Assembly (NCBI GenBank): GCA_025642075.2 | Contig: JAODUO010000629.1 | Span: 193,501 to 257,500 of the forward strand | Origin: Ridgeia piscesae | Lineage: Eukaryota; Annelida; Polychaeta; Sabellida; Siboglinidae | Length of the DNA stretch: 64,000 bases | Direction of reading: 5' to 3' | Part shown: positions 1-60,100 of the stretch, piece by piece | How positions within the stretch are numbered: the stretch's first letter is position 1 | Layout: each line of letters starts with the position of its first letter | Program-made: the position numbers and the translations under genes | The notes under the pieces: model-generated | What the model saw: the letters and a program-made list of their open reading frames with translations, nothing else | The model's database searches: none | What the model was told of the DNA's origin: nothing

Positions 1-115
1 AAGGTCAATGATTTAAAAAACTGCACCTCGAGTCAAAACCCAATCAAGCAATCTACTTCAGCAAGTAATTTCAGAGCTAAGCCCATAGTTTAAATACACT
101 CACCTGCAATATAAA
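1..115. other. Non-repetitive intron sequence left of minisatellite
   Basis: AT-rich sequence with no open frame or splice pattern I can support. It is intron of CLASP if the gene continues to the left. Confidence 0.4.
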
Positions 116-3100
116 ATGCTATTCAAAGTCACAACCTTTGATGATAAACACTGCTATTAAAAGTCACACCTGAATAAACAGCAAATTCTGTCACAACCTA
201 ATAAACACTGCTATCTCAAACCTGACAATAAACACTGCTATTCAAAGTCACAACCTGACAATAAACATGCTATTCAAAGTCACAACCTGACAATAAACAA
301 TGCTATTCAAAGTCACAACCTGACAATAAACAATGCTATTCAAAGTCACAACCTGACAATAAACAATGCTATTCAAAGTCACAACCTGACAATAAACACT
401 GCTATTCAAAGTCAGAACCTGACAATAAACACTGCTATTCTCTCACAACCTGACAATAAACAATGCTATTCAAAGTCACAACCTGATAATAAAAAATGCT
501 ATTCAAAGTCACAACCTGACAATAAACACTGCTATTCAAAGTCACAACCTGACAATAAACAATGCTATTCAAAGTCACAACCTGACAATAAACACTGCTA
601 TTCAAAGTCACAACCTGACAATAAACACTGCTATTCAAATTCACAACCTGACAATAAACAATGCTATTCAAAGTCACAACCTGACAATAAACACTGCTAT
701 TCAAAGTCACAACCTGACAATAAACACTGCTATTCAAAGTCACAACCTGACAATAAACAATGCTATTCAAAGTCACAACCTGACAATAAAAAACTGCTAT
801 TCAAAGTCAGAACCTGACAATAAACACTGCTATTCTGTCACAACCTGACAATAAAAAACTGCTATTCAAAGTCACAACCTGACAATAAACACTGCTATTC
901 AAAGTCACAACCTGACAATAAACAATGCTATTCAAAGTCACAACCTGACAATAAACACTGCTATTCAAAGTCAGAACCTGACAATAAACACTGCTATTCA
1001 AAGTCACAACCTGACAATAAACACTGCTATTCAAGTCACAACCTGACAATAAACACTGCTATTCAAGTCACAACCTGACAATAAAAAACTGCTATTCTGT
1101 CACAACCTGACAATAAACAATGCTATTCAAAGTCACAACCTGACAATAAACAATGCTATTCAAAGTCACAACCTGACAATAAAAAACTGCTATTCAAAGT
1201 CACAACCTGACAATAAACACTGCTATTCAAAGTCACAACCTGACAATAAACACTGCTATTCAAGTCACAACCTGACAATAAACAATGCTATTCAAGTCAC
1301 AACCTGACAATAAACACTGCTATTAAAGTCAACTACAATAACCTGACATCAAACCACATTGCTATTCAAGTCACAACCTGACAATAAACAATGCTATTCA
1401 AAGTCACAACCTGACAATAAAAAACTGCTATTCAAAGTCACAACCTGACAATAAACACTGCTATTCAAAGTCACAACCTGACAATAAACAATGCTATTCA
1501 AAGTCACAACCTGACAATAAAAAACTGCTATTCAAAGTCACAACCTGACAATAAACACTGCTATTCAAAGTCACAACCTGACAATAAACACTGCTATTCT
1601 GTCACAACCTGACAATAAACAATGCTATTCAAAGTCACAACCTGACAATAAACAATGCTATTCAAAGTCACAACCTGACAATAAACACTGCTATTCAAAG
1701 TCACAACCTGACAATAAACACTGCTATTCAAAGTCACAACCTGACAATAAACACTGCTATTCAAAGTCACAACCTGACAATAAACACTGCTATTCAAAGT
1801 CACAACCTGACAATAAACACTGCTATTCTCTCACAACCTGACAATAAACAATGCTATTCAAAGTCACAACCTGACAATAAACAATGCTATTCAAAGTCAC
1901 AACCTGATGATAAACACTGCTATTCAAAGTCACAACCTGACAATAAACACTGCTATTCTGTCACAACCTGACAATAAACAATGCTATTCTGTCACAACCT
2001 GACAATAAACACTGCTATTCTGTCACAACCTGACAATAAACACTGCTATTCTGTCACAACCTGACAATAAACAATGCTATTCAAAGTCACAACCTGACAA
2101 TAAACAATGCTATTCAAAGTCACAACCTGACAATAAACACTGCTATTCAAAGTCACAACCTGACAATAAACAATGCTATTCTGTCACAACCTGACAATAA
2201 ACACTGCTATTCTGTCACAACCTGACAATAAACACTGCTATTCAAAGTCACAACCTGACAATAAACAATGCTATTCTGTCACAACCTGACAATAAACACT
2301 GCTATTCTCTCACAACCTGACAATAAACAATGCTATTCTGTCACAACCTGACAATAAACAATGCTATTCTGTCACAACCTGACAATAAACACTGCTATTC
2401 TCTCACAACCTGACAATAAACAATGCTATTCAAAGTCACAACCTGACAATAAACAATGCTATTCAAAGTCACAACCTGACAATAAACACTGCTATTCAAA
2501 GTCACAACCTGACAATAAACAATGCTATTCTGTCACAACCTGACAATAAACACTGCTATTCTGTCACAACCTGACAATAAACACTGCTATTCTATCACAA
2601 CCTGACAATAAACAATGCTATTCAGTCACAACCTGACAATAAACACTGCTATTCAAAGTCACAACCTGACAATAAACAATGCTATTCAAAGTCACAACCT
2701 GACAATAAACACTGCTATTCTGTCACAACCTGACAATAAACAATGCTATTCTGTCACAACCTGACAATAAACACTGCTATTCTGTCACAACCTGACAATA
2801 AACAATGCTATTCAAAGTCACAACCTGACAATAAACAATGCTATTCTGTCACAACCTGACAATAAACACTGCTATTCTGTCACAACCTGACAATAAACAA
2901 TGCTATTCTGTCACAACCTGACAATAAACAATGCTATTCTGTCACAACCTGACAATAAACAATGCTATTCTGTCACAACCTGACAATAAAAAACTGCTAT
3001 TCTGTCACAACCTGACAATAAACACTGCTATTCTGTCACAACCTGACAATAAACACTGCTATTCTGTCACAACCTGACAATAAACACTGCTATTCAAGTC

Positions 3101-4179
3101 ACAACCTGACAATAAACACTGCTATTCTGTCACAACCTGATAATAAACACTGCTATTCTGTCACAACCTGACAATAAACACTGCTATTCTGTCACAACCT
3201 GACAATAACAATGCTATTCTGTCACAACCTTAAATAAACATGTATTCTGTCACAACCTTAATAAACACTGCTATTTTGTCACAACCTGACAATAAATGCT
3301 ACTGTCACAACCTGACAATAAACACTGCTATTCTTCACAACCTGACAATAAACACTGCTATTCAAAGTCACAACCTGACAATAAACACTGCTATTCTGTC
3401 ACAACCTGACAATAAACACTGCTATTTTGTCACAACCTGACAATAAACAATGCTATTCTGTCACAACCTGACAATAAACAATGCTATTCTGTCACAACCT
3501 GACAATAAACACTGCTATTCTGTCACAACCTGACAATAAACAATGCTATTCTGTCACAACCTGACAATAAACACTGCTATTCTGTCACAACCTGACAATA
3601 AACACTGCTATTTTGTCACAACCTGACAATAAACACTGCTATTTTGTCACAACCTGACAATAAACAATGCTATTTTGTCACAACCTGACAATAAACAATG
3701 CTATTCTGTCACAACCTGACAATAAACACTGCTATTCTGTCACAACCTGACAATAAACACTGCTATTTTGTCACAACCTGACAATAAACAATGCTATTCT
3801 GTCACAACCTGACAATAAACAATGCTATTCTGTCACAACCTGACAATAAACACTGCTATTTTGTCACAACCTGACAATAAACACTGCTATTCTGTCACAA
3901 CCTGACAATAAACAATGCTATTCTGTCACAACCTGACAATAAACAATGCTATTCTGTCACAACCTGACAATAAACACTGCTATTTTGTCACAACCTGACA
4001 ATAAACACTGCTATTTTGTCACAACCTGACAATAAACAATGCTATTCTGTCACAACCTGACAATAAACACTGCTATTCTGTCACAACCTGACAATAAACA
4101 CTGCTATTCTGTCACAACCTGACAATAAACACTGCTATTCTGTCACAACCTGACAATAAACACTGCTATTCTGTCACAA
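116..4179. repeat. 31/33-bp minisatellite, about 125 copies
   Basis: The array holds degenerate copies around the core GACAATAAACAMTGCTATTC followed by a junction plus TCACAACCT. Two length classes differ at the junction: AAAGTCACAACCT (33 bp) dominates from 235 to about 1900, and TGTCACAACCT (31 bp) dominates from about 2540 to the right end. Copies at both edges (116-235 and 3220-3350) are the most degraded. Scattered short open frames within it are repeat artefacts. It stops 5 bp from the exon 27 donor. Confidence 0.98.
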
Positions 4180-4184
4180 CTCAC

Positions 4185-50038
<45,854 letters not shown>

Positions 50039-51720
50039 CTGAAACAAAAGATAAGTCTTGTTGAAACTCACATTGTTTCACCTGATAGCATCTATCTGAT
50101 GCACTTAATCATCATCATAATGATTGACACTAAGTGACTAACAGCACTTGTTAAATCATGCCTATGACACTTATGTCCAATTTCCAACAGGTTAATTGTT
50201 TAGAAATTATATTTACATTATACTTTGTTTCATAAATGAAGACTGGAGTTTTATTTTTTGTAATTGTAATAATAATACTTCTGATTCACTCCATTTCGTT
50301 GTTAGACATTATAATCATTCTGATCATCAATAATCTGATAAACAACTCGATTAACTCAGTGAAAACTATAGTATGATAATTGTATGCATTATACACACTT
50401 GACTATATGGACAGGACAACGCCCAAATGAATAAATCCAAGTTTGTGCAAATTAAAGTTTATTCAAGTGTTGTGGTCATGGAACTGTGTTTGCTTTTAAA
50501 ATAGGTCAGCCAGGCTAACAAACTTTCTGTGAAAATAACTAGTTCTAAGCAACTTACTGAGCCATATAAATCATAATAGATAAAGTTGAAGAGTAATCAA
50601 AACTGACCATGAACTTTTAACATAAACCAATCATCAATTGTATTTCTAGTAATACAGCAATTTTGTCTTACACATGCGACCCAGCGAACCAGGAATTAGG
50701 TCACAGTGGCCCATTTTGCATGTGAGGCTAGGTCATCTGTGAATTGTGTGATATTTGCAGAAATGTACGCTTTATAATCTAATATTTTGATGAGTGGATT
50801 ATTTTCTTCAGCAAATGATCCACCAATATGCTTTATTATGCTATGGACGTTGTTTTTTCTTCAGATTGTTTCATTTTTATCAATACTAAAAAACTGAATA
50901 ATATATTTCAACAAATGAAGTATCTTTTTTAATATACGGTGTGTAGAATTCAAACCGGAACAAATGTCAATTTCACAATTTTGTGACTTCCGTGTGATGC
51001 CCATCTTTCAATGGTCAACAAACACATGTTAGTTACTGATCACTAGATGTACAGAAATCCCAACAAATCAAGTTGTGACAAAATTCAGAGAAGCAACATT
51101 AATATAAAGGACACATCTGACATGTCAGAAGCGATTGATTCCAGCAAATGATGCCAGTGATAAATCACTCCGCTGATGGTCGATTGGCGTGAGAGGAAAT
51201 GACAGATCTAATAAGGGGCAACGACATGCAATTCACGAAGGGTCAGATGTCATGAATGAAGAAACATGACTAGGCATATTTGTTAACAGTAATAAGTTTA
51301 TTTACTTTACCTTATAATCTGAACAATCAGTACACAGATAATAGACATGTATGTACGTCATTTGTTAAAAAAAAGTTAAATATTTGGATCACTGAACTGC
51401 ATATATTTTAAATACATTATTAATATAGGATTTCCAATGTAAAATAAACAAAACTGATAAATTGTTCAACCATTAAACTGCAGATCAATATTTAATAATT
51501 TTAATTAGCAAAACATAATATTCCCAGTTAATTACACGTAAATGTTTAAACATTTTGAAAGTAGTTTGTGTTCTCTGCTAACTATCTAGTACCTAGTGGT
51601 AAAGTTCACCGGTTATAAATTTAGTAATGAATATATATGTTGAAAACATATCAACTGAATATAAGCATTCATAAAGTTAGTTGGAAAAACATCCAAAGAT
51701 TGACACAAATACAGTGAGTC
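50039..51720. other. Probable CLASP first intron, start
   Basis: AT-rich sequence upstream of the 5'UTR acceptor. No exon, promoter or repeat array supported. Confidence 0.45.
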
Positions 51721-54170
51721 CACACACTCAGTGTGCTACAAATGGCTACATTTGCAACAACCATGTCAATCTGATGGATCTGATGTTTTTTGATAATACC
51801 TTGTTCCCAGTGAGAACTAGACCACAATATTTAATAGTGAAACACATATTACAGTTACCCCCTCCCCCCAATCCCAACTAGTGACACTGGGTAACCCTAG
51901 ATCTAATTGTTGGCACAATTTGCTGAACTACAATAACTTGGCTCAGGCTTGAATGGGTCAGACAATGACAGTAACAAATGAGGCCTCTCATGGCATAATG
52001 TGGACAATGTTGTAAGAGCCAGGCACTGATACTGTTGTGTAACTGTGCAGCCATGGCATTGATATTATGTGACAGACTGGTAGTCCCAGTGTCACATATG
52101 AAAATCAACCTCAATGAAATACTATTTTTATTTTATTTCATGCTTAGGATACATGTGGGTCAATAATATAACACAAATTATTGCAAAGTTATATAAAATA
52201 AAGTTTGGAATGGAATGACAATATCAGCCTGAATGTAACATAACTCTACAGAAAAGAACTACTTTAAACCACTGGCATGATGCAGTGCCAGATACTGAGA
52301 GAGTCTGTACTGATGTGTAGATGACAATTATCTCAATTGACAGAAAGATAATTGTAGAAACAGACTGTGACAATCTGCTGAGATCAGGACTCTCTGCACC
52401 ACACCTATAATTCTTTATGAATCAGACAATGTAGTCACAGTATGCTTTATCAGTAGGTTTAAAGTAGGTATGTTATACTTATAATCATTACATCTTGCTT
52501 TGTTAAATTGTGTAATTTAATTTTTCCCACAAAAACAGTCACTATTCTTCCTATTGTAACATCACAACCTGGGTACACTTACCCACAAAGCAAAAACCTG
52601 ATGGTAGATTGAATTGTGCTGCAGGAATTAAGTGTTTTACAACCAGACTGAGTAGCTACAATACAAACTGCAAGAGAACTATCATCACAATCCCCAGGAA
52701 TGTGTACAACAAAAACAGTTCAACAAATCATTGGAACTGAGCACTGGCAAGTCTCACCAGGACGAGGAGAAAGTGGCCTGTATAGCAAGGTGACCACATA
52801 ACCCAGACTAACTTTCAATGGATACAACTTTGGGCTATCCTGGGTTGACTTTAATTATGAGGTGGCTGCATTACTGAGATGGTTGTACTGTGAGGTTTGT
52901 CTGCAGCACTACAGTTGTACTTACAAGTTTCTAGGCCTACTAACACAGTTACTGAAGTACGTGTTCATTTACCTGGCAGTGTAATACGGGTCATACAGCA
53001 CGTTGTTAGAGACCACACATGCTGAAGGTATGCACGAGGTATACTGCTTCGCTAGATAAACAATCAGGTAACACCCAGTAGGCAATCTAAATGCAGAGTT
53101 CTGCTATATACCAAACGGACAGCCTAAACTGAGCAGCCAGACTAAACAGCTAGCCTAAATGTAGCAGAGCTAAATGTTTTACATCTTGCTCAAGTACGTC
53201 TTCTCTCTGCATACTTGTTAGTTATTACATTTACAAACTTAGAATTAAGTTGCACTATTGTAAACAATTATTTCTTAACAAAGTAAACATTTCAGGCATC
53301 TTGACAACTGAATGATAACTGTTTTCAGAAGAGTGTCATAACTGTCATACCCCCACCAGGGGGGGGGGTAACTGACTGAATGGAGGCTTGAGAAAATGCA
53401 TCAATCAAATGTTGTGGTTACTAACAATGTTGTGGTTACAACAAACTGCCTGAAGTCATTTCAACACCAGTGATGAACCACATCAAAGTCAAATCACAGA
53501 AGATGCACCATATCAACAAAACAAGAGTCTAATACAAGAGATCAGTAAATGAATTTTGGCATGCAGCGGACATCCCTATGATTTTGGTAGTGTGTTTTGG
53601 AATAAATCCTAGATGGCAAATGAATGAACACACATATGCGTTGTGTTTTATAATCCAGTATAATTTTTTTTAACTTTTAACGGCTTCCTTGCAAAAAACA
53701 AGGATAAAAAACCAATGTCTCGGCCCTGAACTTGTCCACTACCAATCACAAAGTTATAAAAAATTGCAATTATCACAAAATTAACATACTAATACTGAAT
53801 ATATTGATCATGGCTTATGTTGTAAGAAATATGGTTATATTGTAAGAAAATAACTAATTTTTGAGCAAAATTTGCAGAAATGTATAAAATTTCGACCTGT
53901 CACCTACAGGTCTTGGTCACGTGACGAGAAATCTTTTGATCTGTTCAAGCCTGAGCCAAGTTATTGTAGTTCAGCAAATTGTGCCAACAATTAGATCTAG
54001 GGTTACCCAATGCCATTAGTTGTTGCAGGGGGTGATAATATGCAATATGTGTTTTAGCATTCTTCATGATCTAGTGCTCACTGGGAACAAACCACATCAG
54101 AATAACTAGATCCATTGATCAGGTTGACACGGTTATTGCAAATGTACACATTTGTGGCATACTGAGTGTA
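51721..54170. repeat. Large inverted repeat, arms about 230 bp, 2-kb spacer
   Basis: Left arm 51721-51953 is complementary to right arm 53944-54170, with a near-identical core around CCCTAGATCTAATTGTTGGC and CAATAACTTGGCTCAGGCTT. The 1990-bp spacer is AT-rich with no long open frame. It could be two opposed copies of one element or the long terminal inverted repeats of a non-autonomous DNA transposon. Confidence 0.75.
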
Positions 54171-57100
54171 TTATAACTCTGTGGCCTCTACTGAGTGTGT
54201 TGTAACTCTGTGGCCTCTACTGAGTGTGTTATAACTCTGTGGCCTCTACTGAGTGTATTATAACTCTGTGGCCTCTACTGAGTGTGTTGTAACTCTGTGG
54301 CCTCTACTGAGTGTGTTATAACTCTGTGGCCTCTACTGAGTGTGTTGTAACTCTGTGGCCTCTACTGAGTGTATTATAACTCTGTGGCCTCTACTGAGTG
54401 TGTTATAACTCTGTGGCCTCTACTGAGTGTGTTATAACTCTGTGGCCTCTACTGAGTGTGTTGTAACTCTGTGGCCTCTACTGAGTGTGTTGTAACTCTG
54501 TGGTCTCTACTGAGTGTGTTGTAACTCTGTGGCCTCTACTGAGTGTGTTGTAACTCTGTGGCCTCTACTGAGTGTGTTGTAACTCTGTGGCCTCTACTGA
54601 GTGTGTTGTAACTCTGTGGTCTCTACTGAGTGTGTTGTAACTCTGTGGTCTCTACTGAGTGTGTTGTAACTCTGTGGTCTCTACTGAGTGTGTTGTAACT
54701 CTGTGGTCTCTACTGAGTGTGTTGTAACTCTGTGGTCTCTACTGAGTGTGTTGTAACTCTGTGGTCTCTACTGAGTGTGTTGTAACTCTGTGGCCTCTAC
54801 TGAGTGTGTTGTAACTCTGTGGCCTCTACTGAGTGTGTTATAACTCTGTGGCCTCTACTGAGGGGGTAGGTTGATTTTTAAATCTGTGGCCTCTACTGAG
54901 TGTGTTATAACTCTGTGGTCTCTACTGAGTGTGTTGTAACTCTGTGGTCTCTACTGAGTGTGTTATAACTCTGTGGTCTCTACTGAGTGTGTTGTAACTC
55001 TGTGGTCTCTACTGAGTGTGTTGTAACTCTGTGGCCTCTACTGAGTGTGTTGTAACTCTGTGGTCTCTACTGAGTGTGTTATAACTCTGTGGTCTCTACT
55101 GAGTGTGTTGTAACTCTGTGGTCTCTACTGAGTGTGTTGTAACTCTGTGGTCTCTACTGAGTGTGTTATAACTCTGTGGTCTCTACTGAGTGTGTTGTAA
55201 CTCTGTGGTCTCTACTGAGTGTGTTGTAACTCTGTGGTCTCTACTGAGTGTGTTGTAACTCTGTGTCTCTACTGAGTGTGTTATAACTCTGTGGCCTCTA
55301 CTGATTGTGTTATAACTCTGTGGCCTCTACTGAGTGTGTTATAACTCTGTGGTCTCTACTGAGTGTGTTGTAACTCTGTGGTCTCTACTGAGTGTGTTGT
55401 AACTCTGTGGTCTCTACTGAGTGTGTTGTAACTCTGTGGCCTCTACTGAGTGTGTTGTAACTCTGTGGTCTCTACTGAGTGTGTTGTAACTCTGTGGTCT
55501 CTACTGAGTGTGTTGTAACTCTGTGGCCTCTACTGAGTGTGTTGTAACTCTGTGGCCTCTACTGAGTGTGTTGTAACTCTGTGGCCTCTACTGAGTGTGT
55601 TATAACTCTGTGGTCTCTACTGAGTGTGTTGTAACTCTGTGGTCTCTACTGAGTGTGTTGTAACTCTGTGGTCTCTACTGAGTGTGTTGTAACTCTGTGG
55701 TCTCTACTGAGTGTGTTGTAACTCTGTGGTCTCTACTGAGTGTGTTGTAACTCTGTGGCCTCTACTGAGTGTGTTGTAACTCTGTGGTCTCTACTGAGTG
55801 TGTTGTAACTCTGTGGTCTCTACTGAGTGTGTTGTAACTCTGTGGTCTCTACTGAGTGTGTTGTAACTCTGTGGTCTCTACTGAGTGTGTTATAACTCTA
55901 TGGTCTCTACTGATTGTGTTATAACTCTGTGGCCTCTACTGAGTGTGTTGTAACTCTGTGGTCTCTACTGAGTGTGTTGTAACTCTGTGGTCTCTACTGA
56001 GTGTGTTGTAACTCTGTGGTCTCTACTGAGTGTGTTGTAACTCTGTGGTCTCTACTGAGTGTGTTGTAACTCTGTGGCCTCTACTGAGTGTGTTGTAACT
56101 CTGTGGCCTCTACTGAGTGTGTTGTAACTCTGTGGTCTCTACTGAGTGTGTTGTAACTCTGTGGTCTCTACTGAGTGTGTTGTAACTCTGTGGTCTCTAC
56201 TGAGTGTGTTATAACTCTGTGGCCTCTACTGAGTGTGTTGTAACTCTGTGGCCTCTACTGAGTGTGTTGTAACTCTGTGGTCTCTACTGAGTGTGTTGTA
56301 ACTCTGTGGTCTCTACTGAGTGTGTTATAACGCTGTGGCCTCTACTGAGTGTGTTATAACTCTGTGGTCTCTACTGAGTGTGTTGTAACTCTGTGGTCTC
56401 TACTGAGTGTGTTATAACTCTGTGGTCTCTACTGAGTGTGTTATAACTCTGTGGCCTCTACTGAGTGTGTTATAACTCTGTGGTCTCTACTGAGTGTGTT
56501 ATAACTCTGTGGTCTCTACTGAGTGTGTTATAACTCTGTGGTCTCTACCGAGTGTGTTATAACTCTGTGGTCTCTACCGAGTGTGTTATAACTCTGTGGT
56601 CTCTACCGAGTGTGTTATAACTCTGTGGTCTCTACCGAGTGTGTTATAACTCTGTGGTCTCTACTGAGTGTGTTATAACTCTGTGGTCTCTACTGAGTGT
56701 GTTATAACTCTGTGGTCTCTACTGAGTGTGTTATAACTCTGTGGTCTCTACTGAGTGTGTTATAACTCTGTGGTCTCTACCGAGTGTGTTATAACTCTGT
56801 GGTCTCTACCGAGTGTGTTGTAACTCTGTGTCTCTACGAGTGTGTTATAACTCTGTGGTCTCTACTGAGTGTGTTATAACTCTGTGGTCTCTACCGAGTG
56901 TGTTATAACTCTGTGGTCTCTACTGAGTGTGTTATAACTCTGTGGTCTCTACTGAGTGTGTTATAACTCTGTGGTCTCTACTGAGTGTGTTATAACTCTG
57001 TGGTCTCTACCGAGTGTGTTATAACTCTGTGGTCTCTACTGAGTGTGTTATAACTCTGTGGTCTCTACTGAGTGTGTTGTAACTCTGTGGTCTCTACCGA

Positions 57101-60100
57101 GTGTGTTGTAACTCTGTGGTCTCTACCGAGTGTGTTGTAACTCTGTGGTCTCTACCGAGTGTGTTGTAACTCTGTGGTCTCTACTGAGTGTGTTGTAACT
57201 CTGTGGTCTCTACCGAGTGTGTTGTAACTCTGTGGTCTCTACCGAGTGTGTTGTAACTCTGTGGTCTCTACCGAGTGTGTTGTAACTCTGTGGTCTCTAC
57301 CGAGTGTGTTGTAACTCTGTGGTCTCTACCGAGTGTGTTGTAACTCTGTGGTCTCTACCGAGTGTGTTGTAACTCTGTGGTCTCTACCGAGTGTGTTGTA
57401 ACTCTGTGGTCTCTACCGAGTGTGTTGTAACTCTGTGGTCTCTACCGAGTGTGTTGTAACTCTGTGGTCTCTACCGAGTGTGTTATAACTCTGTGGTCTC
57501 TACCGAGTGTGTTATAACTCTGTGGTCTCTACCGAGTGTGTTATAACTCTGTGGCCTCTACTGAGTGTGTTGTAACTCTGTGGTCTCTACTGAGTGTGTT
57601 GTAACTCTGTGGTCTCTACTGAGTGTGTTATAACTCTGTGGTCTCTACTGAGTGCGTTGTAACTCTGTGGTCTCTACTGAGTGTGTTGTAACTCTGTGGT
57701 CTCTACTGAGTGCGTTGTAACTCTGTGTCTCTACTGAGTGTGTTGTAACTCTGTGGTCTCTACCGAGTGTGTTATAACTCTGTGGTCTCTACTGAGTGTG
57801 TTGTAACTCTGTGGTCTCTACTGAGTGTGTTGTAACTCTGTGTCTCTACTGAGTGTGTTATAACTCTGTGGTCTCTACTGAGTGTGTTGTAACTCTGTGG
57901 TCTCTACTGAGTGTGTTATAACTCTGTGGTCTCTACCGAGTGTGTTATAACTCTGTGGTCTCTACCGAGTGTGTTATAACTCTGTGGTCTCTACCGAGTG
58001 TGTTGTAACTCTGTGTCTCTACCGAGTGTGTTGTAACTCTGTGGTCTCTACTGAGTGTGTTGTAACTCTGTGGTCTCTACTGAGTGTGTTATAACTCTGT
58101 GGTCTCTACTGAGTGTGTTGTAACTCTGTGTCTCTACTGAGTGTGTTATAACTCTGTGGTCTCTACTGAGTGTGTTGTAACTCTGTGGTCTCTACTGAGT
58201 GTGTTATAACTCTGTGGTCTCTACTGAGTGTGTTGTAACTCTGTGGTCTCTACCGAGTGTGTTGTAACTCTGTGGTCTCTACTGAGTGTGTTGTAACTCT
58301 GTGGTCTCTACTGAGTGTGTTGTAACTCTGTGGTCTCTACTGAGTGTGTTGTAACTCTGTGGTCTCTACTGAGTGTGTTGTAACTCTGTGGTCTCTACTG
58401 AGTGTGTTGTAACTCTGTGGTCTCTACTGAGTGTGTTGTAACTCTGTGGTCTCTACTGAGTGTGTTGTAACTCTGTGGTCTCTACTGAGTGTGTTGTAAC
58501 TCTGTGTCTCTACTGAGTGTGTTGTAACTCTGTGGTCTCTACTGAGTGTGTTGTAACTCTGTGGTCTCTACTGAGTGTGTTGTAACTCTGTGGTCTCTAC
58601 TGAGTGTGTTGTAACTCTGTGGTCTCTACTGAGTGTGTTGTAACTCTGTGGTCTCTACTGAGTGTGTTGTAACTCTGTGGTCTCTACTGAGTGTGTTGTA
58701 ACTCTGTGGTCTCTACTGAGTGTGTTGTAACTCTGTGGTCTCTACTGAGTGTGTTGTAACTCTGTGGTCTCTACTGAGTGTGTTGTAACTCTGTGGTCTC
58801 TACTGAGTGTGTTGTAACTCTGTGGTCTCTACTGAGTGTGTTGTAACTCTGTGGTCTCTACTGAGTGTGTTGTAACTCTGTGGTCTCTACTGAGTGTGTT
58901 GTAACTCTGTGGTCTCTACTGAGTGTGTTGTAACTCTGTGGTCTCTACTGAGTGTGTTGTAACTCTGTGGTCTCTACTGAGTGTGTTGTAACTCTGTGGT
59001 CTCTACTGAGTGTGTTGTAACTCTGTGGTCTCTACTGAGTGTGTTGTAACTCTGTGGTCTCTACTGAGTGTGTTGTAACTCTGTGGTCTCTACTGAGTGT
59101 GTTGTAACTCTGTGGTCTCTACTGAGTGTGTTGTAACTCTGTGGTCTCTACTGAGTGTGTTGTAACTCTGTGGTCTCTACTGAGTGTGTTGTAACTCTGT
59201 GGTCTCTACTGAGTGTGTTGATAACTCTGTGGTCTCTACTGAGTGTGTTGTAACTCTGTGGTCTCTACTGAGTGTGTTATAACTCTGTGGTCTCTACCGA
59301 GTGTGTTGTAACTCTGTGGTCTCTACCGAGTGTGTTGTAACTCTGTGGTCTCTACCGAGTGTGTTATAACTCTGTGGTCTCTACTGAGTGTGTTATAACT
59401 CTGTGGTCTCTACTGAGTGTGTTGTAACTCTGTGGTCTCTACTGAGTGCGTTATAACTCTGTGGTCTCTACTGAGTGTGTTGTAACTCTGTGTCTCTACT
59501 GAGTGTGTTGTAACTCTGTGGTCTCTACTGAGTGTGTTGTAACTCTGTGGTCTCTACTGAGTGTGTTGTAACTCTGTGGTCTCTACTGAGTGTGTTGTAA
59601 CTCTGTGGTCTCTACTGAGTGTGTTGTAACTCTGTGGTCTCTACTGAGTGTGTTGTAACTCTGTGGTCTCTACTGAGTGTGTTGTAACTCTGTGGTCTTT
59701 ACTGAGTGTGTTATAACTCTGTGTCTCTACTGAGTGTGTTGTAACTCTGTAGTCTCTACTGAGTGTGTTGTAACTCTGTGGTCTCTACTGAGTGTGTTGT
59801 AACTCTGTGTCTCTACTGAGTGTGTTGTAACTCTGTAGTCTCTACTGAGTGTGTTGTAACTCTGTAGTCTCTACTGAGTGTGTTGTAACTCTGTGGTCTC
59901 TACTGAGTGTGTTGTAACTCTGTGGTCTCTACTGAGTGTGTTGTAACTCTGTGGTCTCTACCGAGTGTGTTGTAACTCTGTGGTCTCTACTGAGTGTGTT
60001 GTAACTCTGTGGTCTCTACTGAGTGTGTTGTAACTCTGTGGTCTCTACTGAGTGTGTTATAACTCTGTGGTCTCTACTGAGTGTGTTGTAACTCTGTGGT

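Noticed and set aside
435..3440. Frames of 60-113 codons, such as LNSSVYCQVV repeats
   Set aside because: They run along the 31/33-bp minisatellite and shift frame wherever the unit length is 31.
116..4179. CRISPR-like array (31-33 bp regular repeats)
   Set aside because: Adjacent units are repeats with no unique spacers, inside an animal gene.
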